Assembly (NCBI GenBank): GCA_964500225.1
Contig: CAZCOA010000068.1
Coordinates: forward strand, 1 to 8,006
DNA length: 8,006 bases
Reading direction: 5' to 3'
From: JAAYDY01 sp964500225
Lineage (GTDB): Bacteria > Planctomycetota > Phycisphaerae > FEN-1346 > JAACEH01
Both the position numbers and the translations under genes were made by a program. Positions 1 to 6,590 of the stretch are shown here, piece after piece; positions within the stretch are counted from its first letter, which is position 1, and every line of letters starts with the position of its first letter. Under the pieces are notes generated by a model. That model saw only the letters and a list, made by a program, of their open reading frames with translations. It searched no databases and was not told the origin of the DNA.

Positions 1-1435
1 ACGACTGGCTCGACGCCGATACCTGTCCCGCCGCCGCCGCCGTCTGCTCGGCGCCCGAAGCCAGGCCCTCGATGGCACGGTTGATCGGCCGAGTGATGCC
101 ACGCGTGATGAAATACGTGGCCAGAACCCCCGCCACAATGCCGACGGCCAGCGAGACGATGATGATCAGCGACGAGCTTGCCACGATGCCGGTGGTCCGC
201 TCGGCGCTCTGGTCCGATTCCTTCCACGCATCGTCTTCGGCGGCCTGAGCGGCTGCAACGACATCGTTGCCCAACTGGGCCATCGCGGGCAGAATTTCCT
301 TCCGCAGACGGTTGTCGCTATTCACCCACGCCGTGGCCGCGGCGAGATACTCCTTGGTCGCCGCCTCGGCCTTCCGGATGTGTTCTTCGTCGGCAGCCGT
401 CAGCGAGACCTTCCGAAGATCGGCAAAGAGCGCGTTCAGTTGGGTTACAAGCTCATTGAGTTCTTTCCAGTCGGTGTCGCTCTGCGTCAGCATGTACTGC
501 TTCTCACGAAGCCGGATTCGATAGGCCGCCTGGTCAATGTCATTGACCAGGAAAACGGCCTTGGAGATGGTCTGAACTCGGGTCTCCTTCTGGGCCAGGT
601 AGTCGCTGACACACTTCAGGACGAGGGTGCCCTTGTCGATCATGTCCTGGAGCAGCTCTTTGAGGCGTTCGCTGTTGGAGTCCCTCTTGTCCTCGTCGCG
701 CCAGACCCGGGCCGAAGCGAGATACTGCTGCGTGGCCGCCCTGGCATCGGCAATCTGCTTACGTTCCTCATCGCTCGGATGCATGGCGTCCAACTGGGGG
801 TACAACTCCAGCAGTTGCCCCAGGCACAGTTCGACGTTCTGGAAGTAGGAGTCCGTCTTGTAGGCCATGTAGCCGAGCATGTTCATACGCGCCTTGAGCG
901 TCGTGGCGTTGACAACGTTGGCCAGGGCCAACGCACGGGTGGCTTCCTCATACTCCGCCCGTTTATCGGCCAGGTAAGCCCGCGCCTCGATCGACACGGC
1001 CTGGCCCTTGTCCGACATCACGTCGCCGGCCTTGCGGCTGGTGGCAAGGGCTGCTACCGCTTCATCATAGAGCTTGCCGTACTGACCCGCGCTGTCGCGC
1101 ACTTTGTCGGACTTCTCGATCAGACGTGTGTCGTTGTACTGCGTCCCCACGGCTTTCAAGACGTCCAACTCGCCGACGAGCTTCGCCAGATCCTCTTTCG
1201 ATGCGGCGCGGGTCGTCTCCTCCTGCTTCAGCAGGTACTCCTTCTGGCCCACCATGCACTTGAACGCAAACCGCTCGACGCCGGTCGAATGCTTCACGGC
1301 GGGAATATGGTGCCCCGTGAGCATCGCAACGTTGTCCTCGACGCGCATGAACATGACGTACCCGGTGACGCCCAGGGCCACCATGATGGCCACGACCAGG
1401 GTAAACCCCAATGCCAACTTGACCGCCAATCTCAT
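1..1435 (-). CDS. Methyl-accepting chemotaxis protein, N-terminal part (cut by window edge)
   Basis: Transmembrane chemoreceptor that would sense a periplasmic signal and control the CheA kinase. Translation from the ATG at 1433-1435 runs open for 478 codons to the left edge, so the signalling domain lies outside. AGGAG sits 6 bases before the ATG. Residues about 7-28 form a first membrane helix. Residues about 29-415 form a long helical sensor region with no signature I can name. Residues about 416-443 form a second membrane helix, followed by ITRPIN and GAEQTAAAAGQVSASSQS, the linker typical of receptors with a very short HAMP-like segment. The sensor holds an internal repeat: AATQQYLASARVW near 233 and AATKEYLAAATAW near 358, about 125 residues apart, suggesting a duplicated helical bundle. 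Ligand unknown. The family call is firm; the sensor class (HBM-like or other four-helix bundle) is open. Confidence 0.88.
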   Translation of the reverse strand, partial: MRLAVKLALGFTLVVAIMVALGVTGYVMFMRVEDNVAMLTGHHIPAVKHSTGVERFAFKCMVGQKEYLLKQEETTRAASKEDLAKLVGELDVLKAVGTQYNDTRLIEKSDKVRDSAGQYGKLYDEAVAALATSRKAGDVMSDKGQAVSIEARAYLADKRAEYEEATRALALANVVNATTLKARMNMLGYMAYKTDSYFQNVELCLGQLLELYPQLDAMHPSDEERKQIADARAATQQYLASARVWRDEDKRDSNSERLKELLQDMIDKGTLVLKCVSDYLAQKETRVQTISKAVFLVNDIDQAAYRIRLREKQYMLTQSDTDWKELNELVTQLNALFADLRKVSLTAADEEHIRKAEAATKEYLAAATAWVNSDNRLRKEILPAMAQLGNDVVAAAQAAEDDAWKESDQSAERTTGIVASSSLIIIVSLAVGIVAGVLATYFITRGITRPINRAIEGLASGAEQTAAAAGQVSASSQS

Positions 1436-1892
1436 GACCTTCTCCTTTCGTGAAGCACGCCGAACGCCGCACGAGGCAGCGCGTCTGCGGCGTCCACGCC
1501 CCGTCAAGCCGTCCTGCCCTTCCGCGCCGCCGGGCCGTGCGGCACAGGCCGGCCAACTGTCGTCCCGGCCCACGTATCGCAGCCTGGTCATACTGACAAT
1601 TATGGGGAATTCTCCTCTGGTAAAGCCCCCAGGCGGCCTTCCCACGACGGCGCACACGCCCGGCACGACGGCCTCGTATCAGTAGTGGAGTCCGAGCCGC
1701 CCCCGCGCGCATTCAGTGCACATGCACAGGAATATCATCTGTTGCCCGTGACATACGTGTGGCGCAAAATCTTCGCATGGACCCTGCCGTCGTGCTCGAC
1801 CTCGGCCGCATGGTGCGGCCCGATACTCTTGCGTTGCGTGGTGCGTCTGTCCCATGATGGGCTCATTCCAGGCAACTCAAGACGGAGCGACG
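1436..1892. other. Gene-poor stretch between divergent chemoreceptor and hydrolase remnant
   Basis: About 450 bases lie between the chemoreceptor start and the remnant on the other strand. I find no open frame with a protein-like composition or a ribosome binding site. The stretch must hold the chemoreceptor promoter, but I see no convincing -35/-10 pair. A near-palindrome, GGGGAATTCTCC at about 1610-1621 with one mismatch, and a small GTCA-TAC-TGAC inverted repeat just to its left could be operator-like, but neither is strong evidence. Confidence 0.4.
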
Positions 1893-2288
1893 ATGACGAT
1901 GTTTCCCGACAACCAGTGGCAGGAAGCGGCCCCTACAGCCGTCGGCCTGGACGGCAAGCGGTTGGCCGCGGCGCTGAGCCCCCTGGCCAGAATCACCGGC
2001 CACCAGGCGCCCCACGCCCTGCCGCCGCATGACAAGGCCGCTTGGTACCGCCAGTTGCCCGGGCATTACGGCTACTGCTGGTGAACCAACGGGCCCGACA
2101 CGGCCGGTCGGCGGCTCTGGCCCGCGGCCACCGAGCAGACCTGTGCCATGCAGGGCAACCAGGACAACTACTGTTTCGTGATTCCCGAGTGGCGGATGGT
2201 GGTCGTGCGGCTGGGAACCGACGGCGGCATTGTGAACAACCGCTACGACGAGTTCCTTGCGGCCCTGCGCGAGGCCGTCGCGCGATGA
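1893..2288 (+). pseudogene. Remnant of a serine hydrolase (beta-lactamase-related family)
   Basis: One frame, from an ATG preceded by GGAG (1884-1887), looks like the two ends of a beta-lactamase-related serine hydrolase joined together. The start, FPDNQWQEAAPTAVGLDGKRL, resembles the family's N-terminal segment. The end runs YGYCW, stop, TNGPD, then CFVIPEWRMVVVRLGTDGG and FLAALREAV, which resembles the C-terminal segment (usually YGYGWW-NG and VIPxxxMVVVRLG). The TGA at 2082-2084 sits where the second Trp is expected, and the frame continues intact to the TGA at 2286-2288. The middle of the protein, with the SxxK nucleophile and YxN motifs, is absent, so the remnant is about 130 codons against the 350-400 usual for the family. 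An internal deletion plus a nonsense change explains this best. Family assignment is from motif memory, not a search. Confidence 0.62.
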
Positions 2289-2321
2289 CTCCGTGACCAC
2301 CCGACCGGCCGCGACAGACAA

Positions 2322-2359
2322 GACGGCGGCCGCCGGACCTTCCATGTCCTGCGGCCGTC
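2322..2359. terminator. Imperfect hairpin between convergent units
   Basis: GACGGC (2322-2327) pairs with GCCGTC (2354-2359), and GGAC pairs with GTCC further in, with a bulge between. It lies between the hydrolase remnant (plus strand, ending at 2288) and the small Cys-rich gene (minus strand, ending at 2395), where a bidirectional terminator would be expected. Only the minus-strand side has some T-richness (CTTGTCTGT) after the stem, and no clean T-run exists. The role is therefore tentative. Confidence 0.35.
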
Positions 2360-2394
2360 GCATGTTACCGCGGGTGGATCACAGACTCCGCCGA

Positions 2395-2565
2395 TCAGTC
2401 CAGCGGCTGAGGATCGCACAGGTTGCACTCGTCGTGGGCGACGCGCTTGCAGCGCCCGCAGATGAACCTGGCATCTCTGACGAGATCCTTGATGGAATCC
2501 ATCGGTTCGTTCGTGGCGATCAACTGGCACATGTGCTCTTCGTGTCCGGGTCTGCATTGGGCCAT
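2395..2565 (-). CDS. Small Cys-rich (zinc-ribbon-like) conserved hypothetical protein, 56 aa
   Basis: This 56-residue frame has strong support as a real gene. AGGAGG (complement of 2572-2577) lies 6 bases before the ATG at 2563-2565, and a good promoter lies upstream. The protein starts MAQCRPGHEEHMCQLI, continues with DSIKDLVRDARFIC and ends CGRCKRVAHDECNLCDPQPLD. CGRC and the later CNLC pattern suggest one tetracysteine metal site, and the additional N-terminal Cys and His residues could be part of it. The LV(K/R)D-x-(K/R)-(Y/F)-(I/V)-C-x-x-C plus NLC pattern recalls small uncharacterised proteins of Deltaproteobacteria and Planctomycetota. This is from memory and unverified. Function unknown; no signal peptide or membrane helix. 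It faces away from the CRISPR locus and is probably unrelated to it. Confidence 0.8.
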   Translation of the reverse strand: MAQCRPGHEEHMCQLIATNEPMDSIKDLVRDARFICGRCKRVAHDECNLCDPQPLD

Positions 2566-2633
2566 GGCGTGCCTCCTTTGTCGGGTGGGAATCGCGGCTG
2601 AACGCCTTCGGCGTCCTTCTCGCCTCTCTATGG

Positions 2634-2662
2634 ATTCTATGCCAAGCTCCGTAAGGGGTCAA
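2634..2662 (-). promoter_or_regulatory. Sigma-70-type promoter of the small Cys-rich gene
   Basis: On the minus strand, TTGACC (2657-2662) and TAGAAT (2634-2639) are separated by exactly 17 bases. Each hexamer matches the consensus at five of six positions. Transcription would start near 2627, leaving a leader of about 60 bases that contains a small hairpin (ACGCC-GAA-GGCGT) before the Shine-Dalgarno. Confidence 0.65.
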
Positions 2663-2882
2663 TGCACGCGAAGAGGGCGTCTCGCCGTGTTGACCAAAGC
2701 AGGCGCCGCGGCAGGATCTCGGAGTGTCGCGAGGCCATCGGCATCGGCCGCACGGTCGAAGAGTGGGTAAGCGAGACGGGGGCCCCGTTGTGGCCCGGCG
2801 CGGCCTCGATGCTTGAGGAAGGTCCGACGCCGCCCTTCACCCACGGAGTCGCCCAGTCCTTCGCGCCCCACTGTCCCGGCAC
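2663..2882. other. Intergenic stretch, no supported gene
   Basis: The stretch lies between the small-gene promoter and the terminators downstream of the tracrRNA candidate. Open frames cross it on both strands, but none has a ribosome binding site or a recognisable protein, and the plus-strand one runs through the terminator hairpins and the tracrRNA. I see no repeats or mobile-element ends in it. Confidence 0.4.
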
Positions 2883-2919
2883 AAAAGGACGGCCACCCGG
2901 CATCATCTGCCGGGCGGCC
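2883..2919 (-). terminator. Second terminator-like hairpin downstream of tracrRNA
   Basis: On the minus strand a 12-bp stem is formed by the halves at 2919-2908 and 2902-2891, closed by a 5-base loop and including one G-U pair. It is followed by GTCC and then TTTT (complement of 2883-2886). The G-U pair is an A-C mismatch on the plus strand, so the structure favours minus-strand RNA. It could be a backup terminator, or a third hairpin of a longer tracrRNA of about 145 bases. Confidence 0.5.
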
Positions 2920-2921
2920 GG

Positions 2922-2957
2922 AAAAGGCTGCAGCCCGCGGGTTGCGCGGGCTGCGCC
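2922..2957 (-). terminator. Intrinsic terminator of the tracrRNA
   Basis: The 10-bp perfect GC-rich stem GCAGCCCGCG / CGCGGGCTGC (2945-2954 and 2930-2939) has a 5-base loop. Past a one-base bulge, three more pairs (GGC/GCC) extend it, and TTTT (complement of 2922-2925) follows directly on the minus strand. No T-run follows the stem on the plus strand, so the terminator acts on leftward transcription, the direction of the tracrRNA. Confidence 0.65.
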
Positions 2958-3028
2958 AGGTCGCCCGAAGGCGGTGCCTGCGAATTCCTCTTGTTACGTG
3001 AAAATCGCAGGCCAAGGTCGATTACACT
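2922..3028 (-). ncRNA. tracrRNA candidate, divergent from cas9
   Basis: This RNA of about 107 bases would pair with the CRISPR repeat and be loaded in Cas9. Bases 3028-3008, read on the minus strand, are the exact complement of the last 21 bases of the minus-strand repeat. After a bulged stretch (3007-2999, with some pairs), bases 2998-2992 (CGTAACA) pair with TGTTGCG at the spacer-proximal repeat end. The result is the usual long upper stem, bulge and short lower stem. Three of the pairs are G-U; these are lost if both RNAs are read from the plus strand, which fixes the direction. Next comes a UUCG-capped hairpin (CGCC-TTCG-GGCG, 2973-2962, extended by CAGG/CCTG) and then the terminator. A well-placed promoter puts the start at the first anti-repeat base. 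Ends are predicted. Confidence 0.82.
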
Positions 3029-3035
3029 GGTTTTC

Positions 3036-3064
3036 ATGCTAACGCTTGCGTTGCCACCTGTCAA
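3036..3064 (-). promoter_or_regulatory. tracrRNA promoter, TTGACA-17-TAGCAT
   Basis: On the minus strand a perfect -35 hexamer TTGACA (3064-3059) and the -10 hexamer TAGCAT (3041-3036, four of six) are 17 bases apart. The start would fall 7-8 bases downstream, at the A of 3028 or next to it, exactly where anti-repeat pairing begins. Its -35 bases overlap those of the opposing cas9 promoter. Confidence 0.72.
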
Positions 3065-3087
3065 GTGCTATTCTTGCCATTTACACT
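3058..3087 (+). promoter_or_regulatory. Probable cas operon promoter, CTGTCA-18-TACACT
   Basis: CTGTCA (3058-3063) and TACACT (3082-3087) each match the consensus at four of six positions and are 18 bases apart. Transcription would start near 3094, giving a leader of under 20 bases that just includes the Shine-Dalgarno AGGAG (3099-3103). It would serve cas9, cas1 and cas2. The same TACACT hexamer occurs at the repeat end. Being weaker than the tracrRNA promoter and sharing its -35 site, it may be kept low by competition. Confidence 0.5.
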
Positions 3088-3110
3088 TCACTTACATTAG
3101 GAGACCACAC

Positions 3111-6100
3111 ATGATTACGCTTGGCTTGGACATCGGCAGCAACTCGGTCGGCTCAGCGTGGGTGGACACCGAAACCGGGGTTCTTGACATGGGGGCCAGC
3201 GTCTTCCCGGCCGGCGTCGAAGAGCAATCCGGCAAGCGGGGAGCCCCCGTCAATCAGAACCGACGCCAGAAGCGACAATTGCGACGAAGCATCGCCCGCC
3301 GCGCCGAACGCAAGCGGCTGCTGAAGAAGACGCTCACGGACGCCGGGCTGCTGCCGCAGAGCGTTCTGGAGATCGAATCCGTGTGCGCCGAAGATCCCTG
3401 GCAACTGCGTCGCAAGGCCCTGTCCGAGCCGCTCACCCCATACCAGTTCGGTCGCGTGCTCTTGCACCTGAACCAGCGGCGGGGCGCGTCGAACATCGTC
3501 TTGGATGAGGAGAACAAGGAGGAAGGAGCGATCAAAGAAGCTATGGACCGTCTTCGACGGCAACTTGACAAGCGTACGGTGGGCGAGTTCATGGCCGGCC
3601 TGATGGAGCAGCGGGCATCCGAGCTGGAGAAGAAGCCCGGGACGCTGATTCGCAAGCCGATCCGCAATCGCCTGTACCGTCTCGATCCCAAGGAGTACCT
3701 CTACGCGGACCGCACGCTGATTCGCGAGGAATTCAACAAGCTATGGAATGCCCAGAAATCGTTTTCCGGTCCTTTGGCCGCACTGCTCACCGATGAATTG
3801 CGCAAGCAGTTGGACGATCCTTCCGGCGACCGCATCTGGCAGAGCCGCGGGTTGCTGTTCGGGCAGCGGCGGCAGTATTGGGATACTGGCACACTGGGCC
3901 ACTGCTCGCTGGAACCCACTGACCTGGGCTGTCCGCTGGCCGACATGTACGCCCAGGAGTTCCGCGTCATTGAAAGCGTCAACAACATCCGTATCGAAGA
4001 GCGCGGCAAACCGGCTCGCCCGCTGACGCCCGAGGAACGGTCGCGGGTGATCGCCGTACTGAGGTCGCAGAAGACGGCGACGCCCAGTACGGTTCGTAAG
4101 GCCCTGGGTTTGAACAAGAAAGATATCAAGGAGTTCTTCACCCTGAACATCGAGCGGGACAAGGAGCGGAGCCTGAATACCGACTGGTTCTGGCGCGAGA
4201 TCGTTCTGGGCGTGTGGGGCGAAAAGGCTTGGCAGCATTTGGACGAATCTGTCCATCAGTCCGTCAATAGGGCCATCCAGGCGTTCGATCCGGAGAAACC
4301 CGAGCACATAGAGAAGCTCCGTCGCGGATGCGGCCAGTGGTGGCGTCTCGACGCGACGGCGACGGAACGGCTCGTAGCTGCATGGCAGAAGCGGCCGACG
4401 ATTGACAAACGACTGAAGTTGTCCCGACGGGCCATTCGCAATCTTCTGCCCTACATGAATCGCCGCAAGCCCGACGGCACGTGGCCGACCCAGATGGAAG
4501 CGCGCATCGCCTTCGCCGAAGACGGCGACGCCGTGGATCAGGTCACGGGACAGGAGCCCACGCCCGTGCAACGCCGGCGGTACTCGCTCAAGGGGAATCC
4601 GCCGAATCGAAAGGCCAGGCGATTTACCCAGAAACACCCGGACATGCTTCCCCCGGCGCCGATCCTGGCCAACCCCGTAGTCCGCAAGGCCATCCACGAG
4701 GTGCGCCGTCACGTTACCGCCTACCTTCGCAAGTACGGGCGTCGTCCGGACCGGGTGGTCATCGAACTGGCCCGGGAGGCCAAACTGCCGGCCGTGGTCC
4801 GGGATAAGCAACTAGCGACAAACCGCCAGCGCGAGAAGATTCGCAAGGCCATTGCCGACCAGTATGACTTGAGGCTGGGAACCACCGCCCAACAGCGGAA
4901 GGCCGAGGAACGCGTCCTGCTCTGCCGACAACAGAGGAACATCTGCCCCTACTGCGGAGGAACCATCGACGAGAAGGCTGCCGCCAACGGCGCCGGCGTG
5001 GAGATCGACCACATCGTCCCGTTCAGCCGTTGCGGCGACAACAGCCTCAACAATCGCGTGCTCTGCCACACGCACTGCAACCGCGGCAAGGGAAGCCTCA
5101 CGCCCAAGGAGTGGCTCTCCCCGGAAGACTTCGCTGCACTGGAAACCAGGCTGGCGCACTTCGAGAAGCCCGAAGGGGAAGATGTCTCCTATTTCACCCA
5201 CAAGGATTTCAGCATCAAATGGGAGAACCTGCACCGCGAAGGGCCGGCCGCCGATCAATGGCGGACGTCCGCCCTCACCGACACCGCCTATGCTTCCACG
5301 CAGGTGGCGTCGTACTTGGCGGCCGCACTGTATCCCGAGCAACAAGATGCACAGCGGATCTTCTTCACCAAGGGGCTATACACTTCCCTGCTGCGGCGCG
5401 ACTGGCAACTCCAGGATGCGAAGCTCGGCAAGATACGCGACGACCACCGGCACCATGCCGTGGACGCCGTAGCCATTGCTCTGACCACCCCTGAGCGTTT
5501 GCAGGAACTGGCGGTTAAGGCCCGGGAGTGGGAACAGTTGCATTCGCAGGGAGCGGACACCAAGTACCCGCCGATCGCCCCTCCCGCCCCATGGAAGACC
5601 GTGGAGGATTTCCGCAATGCCGTCATGGCCGGAGTTCACACGCTTGTCGTGGCCCATCGTCCGTCCATGCGGCGGTTGGCCGGGGCGTTTCACCAGGACA
5701 CCGCCTACGGACCGGTTCTCGACAATCCCAAGCGGTACACGGTGCGGGTGGCCGCCTCAGACCTCAAACCCGGGTATCTCAAGCTCTCCCAAAAGCAGCA
5801 AGACGATCTTGCTCAGGGCCGGCGGCCTCGACCGGCCGATGATCCGCCTATTGACAGCAATAGCTATCTGGTCCGCGACCTGGCCCTTCGGTTGCAGCTA
5901 CGCAAATGCCTGAAAGACCGCGGACTCGACCCGGACGCATTCACGGAGAAACAACTCAGAGCGCTATTACAGGCTGGGCCGCTCCGCATGGCCAGCGGCG
6001 TACCCATCAAGTCCGCCGTCTGCCTGAAAACCATCGAGAATCCCGTGGTCTTTCCCAGGTACAACCGCGACATCCAGACCGGGCGTAAAGTCGCCGATTC

Positions 6101-6566
6101 CGATCCGCGTTCGCGGCGCATCTACATTGGCGGCAACAACCACCATGCCGAGATTCGCGAGAACGCCAAAGGCCAATGGTCGGTCAAGGTGGTCACCATG
6201 ATCGAGGCGGCCCGCCGCGTGCGGGCGGCCAAGGATCCCAGGGCCAGGTCCGCGGTGGACCGCAGCGACACCAAGGAAGGACGCTTCATCATGTCGCTAT
6301 CGATCGGCGAAACCGTTCACATGCGGCACCCGGTGACGAATGAGCCGGGGTACTTCACCGTGTTCAAGATCGATCCCAATGGCGCGATCCACGTCACCCA
6401 CCACTGGGATGCGCGGCCGAGCAAGCCGACCGAGGACCAGGAGGCACGCGAAGACATTCGCCTGTCGCCGTCGAAGTTCAAGAACCTAGGGCCCTCGGAC
6501 GGCATACCCCCCTACAAGGTTCATGTGAACCCCTTGGGCGAGCCGCGACGTTTGGAGGGCGACTGA
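3111..6566 (+). CDS. cas9: Cas9, type II-C RNA-guided DNA endonuclease, 1151 aa
   Basis: Cuts DNA matched by crRNA, using tracrRNA as the second RNA. RuvC-I is at the N-terminus (GLDIGSNSVGSAW, D7). An arginine-rich bridge helix covers about residues 49-75, followed by YQFGRVLLHLNQRRGA near 111. The REC lobe spans roughly 95-540. RuvC-II is RVVIELAREAKLP with E552. HNH has D633, H634 and N657 (VEIDHIVPFSRCGDNSLNNR, CNRGKG) and carries CPYC (C612, C615) plus C652 and C656, a likely zinc site. RuvC-III is DDHRHHAVDA with H782 and D785. The remainder forms the PAM-interacting end. All expected catalytic residues are present. The ATG at 3111 is chosen because AGGAG lies 7 bases upstream and the protein then starts directly at RuvC-I; in-frame starts at 2991 and 3036 would lie in the tracrRNA or its promoter. 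Length and the absence of csn2 and cas4 fit II-C, at its larger end. Confidence 0.97.
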   Translation: MITLGLDIGSNSVGSAWVDTETGVLDMGASVFPAGVEEQSGKRGAPVNQNRRQKRQLRRSIARRAERKRLLKKTLTDAGLLPQSVLEIESVCAEDPWQLRRKALSEPLTPYQFGRVLLHLNQRRGASNIVLDEENKEEGAIKEAMDRLRRQLDKRTVGEFMAGLMEQRASELEKKPGTLIRKPIRNRLYRLDPKEYLYADRTLIREEFNKLWNAQKSFSGPLAALLTDELRKQLDDPSGDRIWQSRGLLFGQRRQYWDTGTLGHCSLEPTDLGCPLADMYAQEFRVIESVNNIRIEERGKPARPLTPEERSRVIAVLRSQKTATPSTVRKALGLNKKDIKEFFTLNIERDKERSLNTDWFWREIVLGVWGEKAWQHLDESVHQSVNRAIQAFDPEKPEHIEKLRRGCGQWWRLDATATERLVAAWQKRPTIDKRLKLSRRAIRNLLPYMNRRKPDGTWPTQMEARIAFAEDGDAVDQVTGQEPTPVQRRRYSLKGNPPNRKARRFTQKHPDMLPPAPILANPVVRKAIHEVRRHVTAYLRKYGRRPDRVVIELAREAKLPAVVRDKQLATNRQREKIRKAIADQYDLRLGTTAQQRKAEERVLLCRQQRNICPYCGGTIDEKAAANGAGVEIDHIVPFSRCGDNSLNNRVLCHTHCNRGKGSLTPKEWLSPEDFAALETRLAHFEKPEGEDVSYFTHKDFSIKWENLHREGPAADQWRTSALTDTAYASTQVASYLAAALYPEQQDAQRIFFTKGLYTSLLRRDWQLQDAKLGKIRDDHRHHAVDAVAIALTTPERLQELAVKAREWEQLHSQGADTKYPPIAPPAPWKTVEDFRNAVMAGVHTLVVAHRPSMRRLAGAFHQDTAYGPVLDNPKRYTVRVAASDLKPGYLKLSQKQQDDLAQGRRPRPADDPPIDSNSYLVRDLALRLQLRKCLKDRGLDPDAFTEKQLRALLQAGPLRMASGVPIKSAVCLKTIENPVVFPRYNRDIQTGRKVADSDPRSRRIYIGGNNHHAEIRENAKGQWSVKVVTMIEAARRVRAAKDPRARSAVDRSDTKEGRFIMSLSIGETVHMRHPVTNEPGYFTVFKIDPNGAIHVTHHWDARPSKPTEDQEAREDIRLSPSKFKNLGPSDGIPPYKVHVNPLGEPRRLEGD

Positions 6567-6590
6567 CCCAGAGACGATCCGGAGGCCGCC

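Noticed and set aside
380..1453. 357-codon plus-strand frame opposite the chemoreceptor
   Set aside because: It is an antisense frame of GC-rich coding DNA. The minus strand has membrane helices, chemoreceptor motifs and a ribosome binding site.
2082..2084. TGA as selenocysteine or recoded Trp in the hydrolase remnant
   Set aside because: The family has Trp there, TGA ends cas9 and cas2 normally, and the remnant lacks its catalytic core, so a nonsense change in a dead gene is simpler.
2662..3042. 126-codon plus-strand frame upstream of cas9
   Set aside because: It has no ribosome binding site, a low-complexity Arg/Pro/Gly-rich translation, and crosses the terminators and tracrRNA.
2991..3110. 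40-residue N-terminal extension of Cas9 (in-frame starts at 2991 and 3036)
   Set aside because: It would run through the anti-repeat and both promoters, has no Shine-Dalgarno, and other Cas9s begin just before RuvC-I. The ATG at 3111 has AGGAG at a good distance.
3008..3110. tracrRNA on the plus strand, reading into cas9
   Set aside because: The perfect 21-base match alone allows it, but three G-U pairs become mismatches, no terminator precedes cas9, and the hairpins, T-runs and best promoter all lie on the minus strand.
3741..4811. 356-codon minus-strand frame inside cas9
   Set aside because: It lies entirely within conserved Cas9 coding sequence and has no recognisable protein features.
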